From a virus: a stretch of 34,137 nucleotides of DNA. Under the pieces are notes generated by a model, which was given only the letters and a program-made list of their open reading frames with translations, did no database searches and had not been told where the DNA came from. Each line of letters begins with the position of its first letter. Position 1 is the first letter of the stretch. Location: the IMG/VR virus record IMGVR_UViG_3300031657_000005, positions 1 through 34,137 of that record; one strand, 5' to 3'. This document shows positions 1 through 6,794 of this stretch, one piece after another. Made by a program: the position numbers and the translations under genes.

Positions 1-1
1 A

Positions 2-520
2 ATGCCTAAATGTGTAGTAGGTGTAAAAACTGTATGGGAAATGACTCAAGGAAATAGAGTATTTGGTATAAATGATCCCGATTTAAATTTCGATAGACTT
101 ATGGCATCTGATTTATATTTAACGCCATTATCATCTGATCAAATAACATACAGAACAATACAGTGGTCATTCTGGGACCTTGCAAGGGCATTTAATCTAA
201 GAGATATAAACCATGATTTTAATTTAAATACAAAACGATTGATTATTACAGGTAGAGATCCTACTGAGTCATTATTTGTTTTATCTATGATTCAAATACC
301 TGATGAAGATGCTTATGATGATCCAATAGTTCTTAAATGGATGATTGCTCAAGGAAAAAGATCATTAGCAAGAATTCTAGGAGCATTTAATTACCAACTT
401 TTGGGAAATATAACAATTAATTTTGAACAATATAGATCAGAGGGAAATGAAGAATTACAGGAATTGAAAGATAAAATTAAAGGGGATGATGTACCTGATT
501 GGTTCATAATGTTTCCATAA
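2..520 (+). CDS. Probable virion structural protein, 5' end at window edge
   Basis: Reading frame of 172 codons from the second base to a TAA. The first visible Met may be internal, so the real start probably lies upstream of the window. It is a soluble mixed alpha/beta protein without a signal peptide or membrane segment, ending in an acidic tail and an aromatic PDWFIMFP terminus. I recognise no specific family. A neck or tail-completion role is plausible only because the rest of the window encodes tail and baseplate genes. It carries no KPKS-type tag, unlike its downstream neighbours. A 45-base gap with a promoter-like sequence separates it from the homing endonuclease. Confidence 0.6.
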   Translation: MPKCVVGVKTVWEMTQGNRVFGINDPDLNFDRLMASDLYLTPLSSDQITYRTIQWSFWDLARAFNLRDINHDFNLNTKRLIITGRDPTESLFVLSMIQIPDEDAYDDPIVLKWMIAQGKRSLARILGAFNYQLLGNITINFEQYRSEGNEELQELKDKIKGDDVPDWFIMFP

Positions 521-544
521 GTATACTTTTCATTATATTTTAAT

Positions 545-561
545 GAATATATAAAATAAAA
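545..561 (+). promoter_or_regulatory. Late-promoter-like motif before the homing endonuclease
   Basis: GAATATATAAAATAAAA ends four bases before the ATG at 566. The same 17 bases occur on the minus strand at 32320-32336, and near-identical versions occur at 4748-4764 (minus) and 6365-6381 (plus). The core resembles the T4 late promoter TATAAATA. It could instead, or also, act as an A-rich translation enhancer. Confidence 0.45.
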
Positions 562-565
562 AGAT

Positions 566-1546
566 ATGAGAATTGGAATAATTTATAGGGCTACTTCACC
601 CTCCGGGAAAAAATATTATGGAAGATCCATTCAACCGTTGTCGAGAAGAAAATATCATCATTATAACAGTACAAGGAATGGATCCAATTTATATTTTCAT
701 AATGCTATTAGAAAATATGGAGAAGATAATATAAAATGGGAAATAGTAGAAAAAATAAAATATAAAACAAAAGAAGAATTAATAGAAATTCTTAATGAAA
801 AAGAAATAAATTATATTGATAAAGATAATACTCTTTGTCCAAATGGGTATAATTTGAATAAAGGAGGGGGTAATTATTGTGCAGGATTATCAAATAGAAA
901 AGGAAAAACATATGAAGAATTATATGGGAAAGAAAAAGCTGAAAATATAAGAAATAAACAAAGAAAAAATAATTCACATTATTGGAAAGATAGAAAAGTT
1001 CCCAAAGAAATTATAGAAAAAAGAGCATTTTCTAATACTGGTAAAAAACTGACAAAAGAAACAAAAGAAAAAATTAGACAATCTTTGTTAGGAACAAAAC
1101 ATACAGAAGAAAGAAAAAGGAATATTAGTGAAGCTCACAAAGGAAAAAGCTTTTTTGCTAAAAATTTTGGTGGATCTAGATATGGAAAAGATAATCCAAA
1201 TTATATTGAAATAAATGAAAAATTGGCAAGTAAAATTATAACATTACATACAAAAAAGTTTTTAAGTGCTAAAAAGATTGCAATAATGATAAAAATAAAT
1301 GGGACTAAAATAATAAATTTTTTAAGAGATAAAAATGTATATATGACCTCTCAAGAATTAAATGAACATAAATTAATTTATAAATTTCAAGAAACTATTA
1401 TTAATTTACATACAAAGGAATTATTAAGCGCTAAAAAAATTTCTACAAAATTAAAAATAAATAACTCCAAAGTTATTAAATTATTAAAAGAAGATAACGT
1501 TTATATGACCATTAGAAAACTAAATCAAAAAAGAAATGCAAGTTAA
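566..1546 (+). CDS. GIY-YIG homing endonuclease with NUMOD-type DNA-binding region
   Basis: The N-terminal GIY-YIG nuclease domain (about residues 1-100) shows the GIIY strand at 4-7, KYYG at 16-19, a following Arg-rich helix, a likely catalytic Glu near residue 80 in the EKEINYI helix and a GYNLNKGG segment. Lys-rich NUMOD3-like repeats follow (GKKLTKETKEKIRQSL and GTKHTEERKRNISEAHKGKS). The C-terminus is a tandem duplication of a roughly 55-residue helix-turn-helix unit, each copy holding LSAKKI and ending NVYMT. Free-standing enzymes of this type cut phage DNA and spread their own gene into uncut genomes. The gene has its own promoter-like motif, and its last 11 bases overlap the next tagged gene. 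Confidence 0.88.
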   Translation: MRIGIIYRATSPSGKKYYGRSIQPLSRRKYHHYNSTRNGSNLYFHNAIRKYGEDNIKWEIVEKIKYKTKEELIEILNEKEINYIDKDNTLCPNGYNLNKGGGNYCAGLSNRKGKTYEELYGKEKAENIRNKQRKNNSHYWKDRKVPKEIIEKRAFSNTGKKLTKETKEKIRQSLLGTKHTEERKRNISEAHKGKSFFAKNFGGSRYGKDNPNYIEINEKLASKIITLHTKKFLSAKKIAIMIKINGTKIINFLRDKNVYMTSQELNEHKLIYKFQETIINLHTKELLSAKKISTKLKINNSKVIKLLKEDNVYMTIRKLNQKRNAS

Positions 1547-1910
1547 ATTTATAAAAGAATCATTAGAAGATATTTTAAAACCTAAACAAATAATAGGTAA
1601 AATATTTTATGCAGAAGGTGCATTTAGTTCAGTACCGCCGTTTGCATTTAAAATATTAAATATGGGAAAAATGGAAAATATAGTTTATGAAGAAGTCATG
1701 ACATTTGAATGTGAAGTTGTTTTTAATAAGCATTTAATTGAAGGATCACAGTTTTTTAGTTTAGATGTTGGTGGAAAATTTAATCTTGATGAGGAAAATT
1801 TTAGTCATTTTAAAGAATTAGATGGTAAACCAATAGAAAAAATGAATAAACAAATTCATGAATTAGAAACGAACAAAAAATATTTTGAGAAATTATTAAA
1901 TGAAAGCTAA
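1536..1910 (+). CDS. Tagged protein, KPK-type leader plus unknown domain
   Basis: A 124-residue protein starting MQVKFIKESLEDILKPK, the tag shared across this window, with an I-K-E|S site matching a prohead-protease cleavage pattern. The rest is a mixed alpha/beta domain with a Val/Phe-rich centre and a charged C-terminal helix; no family recognised. The start lies inside the end of the homing endonuclease (11-base overlap) and the 3' end overlaps the next tagged gene by 11 bases, so the three are probably translationally coupled. Confidence 0.72.
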   Translation: MQVKFIKESLEDILKPKQIIGKIFYAEGAFSSVPPFAFKILNMGKMENIVYEEVMTFECEVVFNKHLIEGSQFFSLDVGGKFNLDEENFSHFKELDGKPIEKMNKQIHELETNKKYFEKLLNES

Positions 1911-3582
1911 ATTTGTAAATGAAAAATTAGAAGATATTTTAAAACCTAGATCCCAAGAAGAAATTTTTAAGGATGCAGAAAAAGAAGGTCAACTTGGGCG
2001 TCTCCATGGTTGGTTTATTTTAACTGGAGAAGGATCAAATAAAGAATATCTTCAGGATTATGAAGATTTTGATTATGCTGAGTCCATCAAATTTACAAAA
2101 AATAAAGATGAAGCATATCATTTTATGTATTATCAACAAGCAATTTTTATTGCAAAGATGCTAGATCATAAATATTTTAGATGTATAGATACAGCAAAAG
2201 TAGTTAAATCAAATATTTCTGAATCTTTAAATGATATTTTAAAACCTAAATCACAAGAAGAAATTAATAAAATAATGTCTAAATTATATTCTCATGAGTT
2301 ATGGGATTATTATTTAACAACAAAAGATGAAAAATTTTTAGATGTTGCTATCAAGAAAGGTTTACAGGATATACATCCCAATGAAGAAGAAATTGCTGAT
2401 GTTCTCGATAATTGGAAAAAAGATTTATCTCCCTTTATTCCTTTAATTATACCTTATCTTAATGATCATAATGATTTTAAAATATCAAAAACAAAATTAG
2501 GATTTAATGTACATTTTAACTATTGGGATGATTTTAGCTGTTTTTTTGAAGATAATAGCGAAATAACTACAAATGATATTAAAACAATAATTTCAGGAGA
2601 AGACCCAGAATTGTTTCAACAATATTATGATTCAACCATATCAGATATTCATGATTTAGGAAATATATTTGATCATATTCCAATAGCAAATGAACTTCAA
2701 AAGTTATTAGTTAATGTTGTTAAAAATGAAGGAAAGGATTTATCTAAGTTAAAAAAATGGAAAGACGGATTTGAATATTTATTTAATTATATTTTAGAAC
2801 ATAAAAATGATATTGAACTTAAAGGAATAATATCTGCTATATGTTATGCTTATAATGTAACTCAAGCAACAGCGGATGAGGATAAAGCTAGAGATGAACT
2901 AATTGGTGAAATACAAGAATATTTTGGATTTGATACAAAACCTAAAATTGGAAATGAAGATTTATATGTTATGCCTATTAGCAAAGAAAATTTAATTGTA
3001 ATGTTTAAAATATCACTTAATAGGAAAAATGGTATAAGCTATCACCCACCTAGTTATGGATGGATGGGTGATATTGAAAAATATGGTGATGTATTTAATG
3101 AAGAATTATCAAACCGATTGGATGATATTGAAATATTAAATGAATCTTTAGGTAATATTTTAAAACCTAAATCAAAAGATGAAATTTTAACAATTTTTAT
3201 AAATTTATCTATAAGTAATCAAGTAGAATTTCTTGAACTTGAAGATTACAATAATAAAAAAATTATTCCTCAAAAACATTGGCCTCTTATAATGAAAATC
3301 AAAGAAAAATTTAAAAAAGATTTTTTTGAAACTTTTAGAGTTACATACATAGATTTATGTCTATCAAAAAATGGAGTTAATTTTAGAATTTATCCAAGAG
3401 AAAGAAATCGTGATCCGATTAGAATAGATCAATATGATTCTGATGCTGATTTTGTAAGAGTAAGGGAAATGTATACTACAAAAATTATACCACATCAAAA
3501 TAGAAAACCAAAACGTGTTGAAACTTATCAAGAATTTTTAAAATGGTTTAATGAGGTTTTATCCACTAAAAAAAGGATGTAA
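1900..3582 (+). CDS. Three-module tagged protein (possible polyprotein)
   Basis: A 560-residue protein built of three units, each opened by the shared tag: residues 1-22 (KLEDILKPRSQEEI), about 106-122 (ISESLNDILKPKSQEEI) and about 413-429 (LNESLGNILKPKSKDEI). Unit 1 is a small globular domain of about 100 residues, unit 2 is the largest (about 300 residues, helical, acidic) and unit 3 is about 130 residues with basic patches. None matches a family I recognise. V-N-E, I-S-E and L-N-E precede the three tag cores, so cutting after E would release three separate proteins; this is inference. The start overlaps the preceding tagged gene. Confidence 0.75.
   Translation: MKAKFVNEKLEDILKPRSQEEIFKDAEKEGQLGRLHGWFILTGEGSNKEYLQDYEDFDYAESIKFTKNKDEAYHFMYYQQAIFIAKMLDHKYFRCIDTAKVVKSNISESLNDILKPKSQEEINKIMSKLYSHELWDYYLTTKDEKFLDVAIKKGLQDIHPNEEEIADVLDNWKKDLSPFIPLIIPYLNDHNDFKISKTKLGFNVHFNYWDDFSCFFEDNSEITTNDIKTIISGEDPELFQQYYDSTISDIHDLGNIFDHIPIANELQKLLVNVVKNEGKDLSKLKKWKDGFEYLFNYILEHKNDIELKGIISAICYAYNVTQATADEDKARDELIGEIQEYFGFDTKPKIGNEDLYVMPISKENLIVMFKISLNRKNGISYHPPSYGWMGDIEKYGDVFNEELSNRLDDIEILNESLGNILKPKSKDEILTIFINLSISNQVEFLELEDYNNKKIIPQKHWPLIMKIKEKFKKDFFETFRVTYIDLCLSKNGVNFRIYPRERNRDPIRIDQYDSDADFVRVREMYTTKIIPHQNRKPKRVETYQEFLKWFNEVLSTKKRM
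2215..2265 (+). other. Internal copy of the KPKS tag (module 2)
   Basis: Encodes ISESLNDILKPKSQEEI in frame within the 1900-3582 gene. The nucleotide sequence is also close to other copies (for example gatattttaaaacctaaatc), which could support recombination between modules. Confidence 0.75.
3136..3186 (+). other. Internal copy of the KPKS tag (module 3)
   Basis: Encodes LNESLGNILKPKSKDEI in frame, marking the start of the last module of the 1900-3582 gene. Confidence 0.72.
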
Positions 3583-3586
3583 TTAT

Positions 3587-3952
3587 ATGATTAGTATTAT
3601 ATTAATGATTTTAGCTGGCATATTCAACGCCACAATGGACATGTTAAAAGTTCATTTTAAAATATCTATTTTTAAGGATTGGAAAGGACAACAATGGATA
3701 AATCCTTCTCTTTCATGGCATAATAAATGGAAACCAAAATCTAAATTTGGTGATTTAATAATGTCTACTGTATTAGTATGGTTGACAGATATGTGGCATT
3801 TTGTCAAAATGTTAATGATTTTGACAGTTTGTTTAGCAATTGTTTTTTATTCTCCTATTTGTAAATGGTGGGTAGATATTTTAATTTTCTATATTGCTTT
3901 TACAGGAACATTTGAACTTTTTTTCAGTAAAATATTTAAGAAAAGCCCTTAA
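3587..3952 (+). CDS. Small integral membrane protein
   Basis: I chose the ATG at 3587 rather than the in-frame ATG at 3551: it leaves a 4-base gap after the previous stop and has a rare Shine-Dalgarno-like AAAAGGA about ten bases upstream. The product (121 residues) begins with a hydrophobic helix (about 1-18), has a Trp-rich polar middle (WKGQQW, SLSWHNKWKPKSKFGD) and ends with two more membrane helices (about 68-87 and 92-110) and a basic tail. The KPKSKFG string is not the shared tag in context. It converges with the lysozyme gene and overlaps its 3' end by 17 bases. A lysis-related (holin-like) role is possible from position but not shown by sequence. Confidence 0.65.
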   Translation: MISIILMILAGIFNATMDMLKVHFKISIFKDWKGQQWINPSLSWHNKWKPKSKFGDLIMSTVLVWLTDMWHFVKMLMILTVCLAIVFYSPICKWWVDILIFYIAFTGTFELFFSKIFKKSP

Positions 3953-4739
3953 TGAATAATTCAGCTTCTTCAGCACGTCTTTTCTTTAATCCTGGATATT
4001 TTTTGTTAATTTTTGTAGTTAATATTCTCTCCGCCGCTCCAAAATAATCTTTTCTTTTTAGTAGTTGTATCATTTCTGAGGTTCTTAAAGCGGTAGTACC
4101 AACATTATATGTTATAGAAACTAAAGCATCAAACATATTGTGAGAAATTTTAATATTTATACCAGAATCTTGCCATTGTTTAAATATTCTTTTTACATCT
4201 CTTTCTTTTTTCTTAATATCTTGTATAAGTAATCTTTCTGCTTCTTCTTTCGAAATTTTATCTCCTAATCTATATTTAGATGTCTTTATTGGTTCTGCAT
4301 GTCCATATCCGATAGTAATTCTATTATCTTTAAGACTATAAGCCTTCAAACGCAATCCTTCGTGTTTTTTAATTATATTTATACAATTATTAGTAACTTT
4401 TAAAGTTAAGGGATCTTGTAAAATATTAAATTCTAAATTATTGTCCTTCCTATATAAGTTTAATAGTGTTTCAAATTCAGTAAAAATTTCATCTCTAGAA
4501 AGGAAATCTTCTTGTGACATATTTATTATTACAGGTTCTTTAGAAATTAAATCCTTATTAGGTAAGGTCATTTCAGATGTTTTTGAATTAGCAAACATCA
4601 AAAACATAGATGCTAAAACACCAAGTTTTTTACTCGTATCAACTATAGAATTTATATTAATTTTCTCGTTAAGAATATTTTCTGCTAAAAAATCTTCATT
4701 TAACATCATAAATCGATTTATAGATTCGCGAACAAGCAT
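3936..4739 (-). CDS. Phage lysozyme (GH24, T4 lysozyme family) with N-terminal extension
   Basis: The C-terminal 150 residues are a GH24 muramidase, which cuts the peptidoglycan glycan backbone. The catalytic Glu is in KKHEGLRLKAY (E127), followed by TIGYGH (142-147), and the conserved FDALVSITYNVG helix comes later. An extension of about 115 residues precedes the enzyme, with a weak hydrophobic stretch at about 39-50. The first residues, MLVRESINRF, fit the [ILV]-x-E|S site seen in the tagged proteins, so the extension could be a targeting or pro-region. It might serve host lysis or act as a virion lysozyme; the separate gp5-like spike in this window has no lysozyme domain. It has its own upstream promoter-like motif. 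Confidence 0.9.
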   Translation of the reverse strand: MLVRESINRFMMLNEDFLAENILNEKININSIVDTSKKLGVLASMFLMFANSKTSEMTLPNKDLISKEPVIINMSQEDFLSRDEIFTEFETLLNLYRKDNNLEFNILQDPLTLKVTNNCINIIKKHEGLRLKAYSLKDNRITIGYGHAEPIKTSKYRLGDKISKEEAERLLIQDIKKKERDVKRIFKQWQDSGINIKISHNMFDALVSITYNVGTTALRTSEMIQLLKRKDYFGAAERILTTKINKKYPGLKKRRAEEAELFIKGFS

Positions 4740-4747
4740 AAAAATAC

Positions 4748-4764
4748 TTTTGTTTTATATATTC
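4748..4764 (-). promoter_or_regulatory. Late-promoter-like motif before the lysozyme gene
   Basis: On the minus strand this reads GAATATATAAAACAAAA and ends eight bases before the lysozyme ATG. It differs by one base from the motif at 545-561. Confidence 0.45.
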
Positions 4765-4780
4765 TTTTAGAAAAAAAATT

Positions 4781-4816
4781 AAAATTTATGACAAAGTGAC
4801 AAAAATTTATGACAAA
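4781..4816. repeat. Direct repeat in the lysozyme/hsp20 divergent promoter region
   Basis: AAAATTTATGACAAA occurs at 4781-4795 and again at 4802-4816, 21 bases apart, i.e. two helical turns. It lies between two oppositely oriented promoter-like motifs, a typical arrangement for a regulator binding site. No regulator is identified. Confidence 0.5.
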
Positions 4817-4833
4817 AATAGTAAAAATTTTAC

Positions 4834-4868
4834 TTGGCATAATTTTTGTAGTATATACTATATAAAAT
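4834..4868 (+). promoter_or_regulatory. Promoter-like region before hsp20
   Basis: TTGGCA (4834-4839) is followed by TATACT (4854-4859, spacer only 14 bases) and by TATATAAAAT overlapping the late-type motif (to 4868), 14 bases before the ATG at 4883. Whether a sigma70-type or late-type promoter is used cannot be decided by eye. Confidence 0.35.
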
Positions 4869-4882
4869 AATATATAAAAACT

Positions 4883-5266
4883 ATGTGGGAAGAAAACAAT
4901 TTATTCAACGACAATTTATTTAATAATTTATTCGAAACTGTATTTAAAAGTAATTATTTTGAAACAGAATCTGATGCATATATTTGGTTTGATAAAGATA
5001 ATGAAGAATATAATATTAAAATTAAAGTCCCGGGATGGAACAAAAATGAAATTAACATTGAAGTTGAGATAGATAAAATGTCCATTTCAAGTAATCTTGA
5101 AACTAAAGACGAAAGAAGTAAATATGGAGTAAGTTCATTTAAATATTTTGTTAAGGTAAGAAATATTGATTCTAAAAGTGTTGATGCACAACTAGAAAAT
5201 GGAATTCTTACAATCAAATTTAAAATTGAGAAGAGTAAATCTTTAAAGAAGATCGAAATTAAGTAA
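4883..5266 (+). CDS. Small heat shock protein, Hsp20/alpha-crystallin family
   Basis: A 127-residue ATP-independent holdase chaperone. The alpha-crystallin domain covers about residues 33-116: KVPGWNKNEINIEVE (48-62) at its start, an FKYFVKV strand, and the hallmark ENGILTIKF (105-113). The C-terminus LKKIEIK contains the I-x-I anchor used for oligomer assembly. The N-terminal arm is short and rich in Asn and Phe, as is usual. It stands alone between a divergent promoter region and a strong hairpin terminator, so it is probably its own transcription unit. Large T4-like phages often carry Hsp20; help with virion protein folding is likely but not shown here. Confidence 0.9.
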   Translation: MWEENNLFNDNLFNNLFETVFKSNYFETESDAYIWFDKDNEEYNIKIKVPGWNKNEINIEVEIDKMSISSNLETKDERSKYGVSSFKYFVKVRNIDSKSVDAQLENGILTIKFKIEKSKSLKKIEIK

Positions 5267-5272
5267 AAAAGT

Positions 5273-5298
5273 AAGGAGGAAATTATTTCCTCCTTTTT
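5273..5298. terminator. Bidirectional hairpin terminator after hsp20
   Basis: A perfect 10-bp stem, AAGGAGGAAA (5273-5282) pairing with TTTCCTCCTT (5286-5295), has a 3-base loop and a T-run on the plus strand. The minus strand has a matching T-run just beyond the stem. The stop codon of the minus-strand gene (5297-5299) lies in it, so it can end both converging units. Confidence 0.85.
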
Positions 5299-6316
5299 AT
5301 ATTTTCATGAATTCATCTAAATAGTATGTTATTTCAGATTCTGTTTTAAAAAAAGCCCTTACTCCCCCATAATAATCATAATTTTCTTTATCATCTTCCT
5401 CTGATAGAATTTCATACTCTATTTCACTAATATGTGGAATTATTTCTCCTGTAAATCTATATTGAACAAGTTCGTAAGTATCATTAACCTTAATTTCAAT
5501 ACCACCTGTGTTTGTTAATGCTAAACCTCCATGAGGCTTCCATGTATTTTTATAATAATATTCTAATATATTTTTGGCTGTTTTTGATGGTGCTATTAAG
5601 TTTTTAAAACCAGCCTTTATAAATTTATTAATATCAATTTCAGCATTAATCGAATACATTTCTTCAACAGGTTCAGTATATTCATCTAACATATTATTTA
5701 CAAAATCTTCATAATCTTCATATGTCATATTCTTGAGAACATCTACAATTTCCTCTTCAGATTTAGGTTTTAAGATATCACCTAAAGATTCACTAATCTT
5801 TTCTTGTCTTTGCAACCATTTTTTCAATAATTTTTTTGCAGATTCAGGATTTTCATAAACACTATAAGATGCCCTTTCCTTATGATAATTAAATAATGCT
5901 TTATGTATATCAATAGATCTAATATTATAATTATTTAAAATATATTTTAAAACTTTTGTAAATCCAAAACATATTGACTTTTCTAATATAAGATTTCCAA
6001 TATATCCCACACCATTCTCAAAAAAATTAGAATTTTTTAAAAACTCTATAATAATTTCTTCAGGGATTGGTGTATATTCTAAACCTTCAGCTTCAAATTT
6101 ATTAAAAACTAACCATAAAATTCCCGTTGTTTTTTGTTTGAGTATTTGCGCTCCATGTTTTAATGCATGTTTAACATATAAAATTGATCCTAAACTAATA
6201 GCTTTTTTTAAGTGTGTATTAGCATTTTCTATACCTGTTATATGAATTGCTAATATTGATTTCTTAATATCTTCTTCAGATTTAGGTTTAAAAATATCAT
6301 TTATTTTTTTTTGCAC
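5297..6316 (-). CDS. Two-module tagged protein with diverged ankyrin-like first module
   Basis: The start codon is GTG. The 339-residue product opens with a shortened tag (INDIFKPKSEEDI) lacking the usual [ILV]-x-E leader. Residues of about 25-170 are helical with weak ankyrin-like units (for example YVKHALKHGAQIL). A full second tag at about residues 174-190 (ISESLGDILKPKSEEEI) begins a second domain of about 150 residues, with NMTYEDYEDF soon after it; a similar MSYEDYDYE string follows the first tag of the 28383-29507 gene. The C-terminal domain is mixed alpha/beta and acidic, of unknown function. It diverges from the gp25-like gene. Confidence 0.72.
   Translation of the reverse strand: MQKKINDIFKPKSEEDIKKSILAIHITGIENANTHLKKAISLGSILYVKHALKHGAQILKQKTTGILWLVFNKFEAEGLEYTPIPEEIIIEFLKNSNFFENGVGYIGNLILEKSICFGFTKVLKYILNNYNIRSIDIHKALFNYHKERASYSVYENPESAKKLLKKWLQRQEKISESLGDILKPKSEEEIVDVLKNMTYEDYEDFVNNMLDEYTEPVEEMYSINAEIDINKFIKAGFKNLIAPSKTAKNILEYYYKNTWKPHGGLALTNTGGIEIKVNDTYELVQYRFTGEIIPHISEIEYEILSEEDDKENYDYYGGVRAFFKTESEITYYLDEFMKI
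5747..5797 (-). other. Internal copy of the KPKS tag
   Basis: Encodes ISESLGDILKPKSEEEI on the minus strand, one of the most canonical copies, at the module boundary of the 5297-6316 gene. Confidence 0.75.
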
Positions 6317-6324
6317 AATAAATA

Positions 6325-6340
6325 CTTTATTTATATATTA
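6325..6340 (-). promoter_or_regulatory. Late-promoter-like motif, exact TATAAATA
   Basis: The minus strand reads TAATATATAAATAAAG, containing an exact match to the T4 late promoter TATAAATA (6328-6335), and ends eight bases before the GTG start at 6316. Confidence 0.5.
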
Positions 6341-6364
6341 AAATTATACACTTTCAAATCTCTT

Positions 6365-6381
6365 AAATATATAAAATAAAA
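6365..6381 (+). promoter_or_regulatory. Late-promoter-like motif before the baseplate operon
   Basis: AAATATATAAAATAAAA ends six bases before the gp25-like ATG at 6388. Together with 6325-6340 it forms a back-to-back pair serving divergent genes. Confidence 0.48.
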
Positions 6382-6387
6382 CATAGA

Positions 6388-6750
6388 ATGATTACAGACC
6401 TCTATATTAGAAATCCTAGCGATCCAAATTATGTTTATGGAATACTTCAACACTCAGATCCAATTGAAAGTATTATTACCAAAATCAAAATGTTATTTGG
6501 GACTACCCAGGGACAAATATTGGGTGATCTTAATTTTGGTGTTGGGTTAGAAAATCTTGTTTTTGAGACACGAATTAATAAAATGGAATTAGAAGGAAAG
6601 ATTAAATCTCAGATTATGCAATATGTAAATGAATCTAAGGATTATAAGATAGAACCTCGAGTTTCCTTTGGTAAAGGGGATGGATTCGACTATTGCGTGG
6701 TGGATATTTTTATAAATGAACAAAAAGTAATAGGTATTTTAGTAAAATAA
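6388..6750 (+). CDS. Baseplate wedge protein, gp25-like
   Basis: A 120-residue protein, close in size to T4 gp25 (132 residues). It shows the family pattern: an N-terminal segment ESIITKIKMLFGTTQGQILG, then NFGVGLENLVFE (about 51-62), where T4-type proteins have a conserved FG.GL..LLFE motif, a helix KIKSQIMQYVNES and a C-terminal strand pair. The gp25 family forms the inner baseplate wedge and helps nucleate the sheath. It is first in a plus-strand run and directly precedes the gp6-like gene, an order common in myoviruses. It has no KPKS-type tag. Confidence 0.85.
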   Translation: MITDLYIRNPSDPNYVYGILQHSDPIESIITKIKMLFGTTQGQILGDLNFGVGLENLVFETRINKMELEGKIKSQIMQYVNESKDYKIEPRVSFGKGDGFDYCVVDIFINEQKVIGILVK

Positions 6751-6794
6751 GAGCCAAATCCAAAGAAGATTATTAAAAAAATAAAAAAATAAAA

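Noticed and set aside
529-547. Inverted repeat TTCATTA/TAATGAA as a terminator after the first gene
   Set aside because: The stem is seven AT-rich pairs with no T-run, and it overlaps the promoter-like motif; too weak to call.
3690-3750. KPKSKFGD in the small membrane protein as another tag copy
   Set aside because: It lacks the [ILV]-x-E leader and D-I-L part and lies in a Trp-rich loop, so the match to K-P-K-S is probably chance.
4441-4770. 109-codon plus-strand frame
   Set aside because: It overlaps the lysozyme coding sequence on the opposite strand and has no recognisable features.
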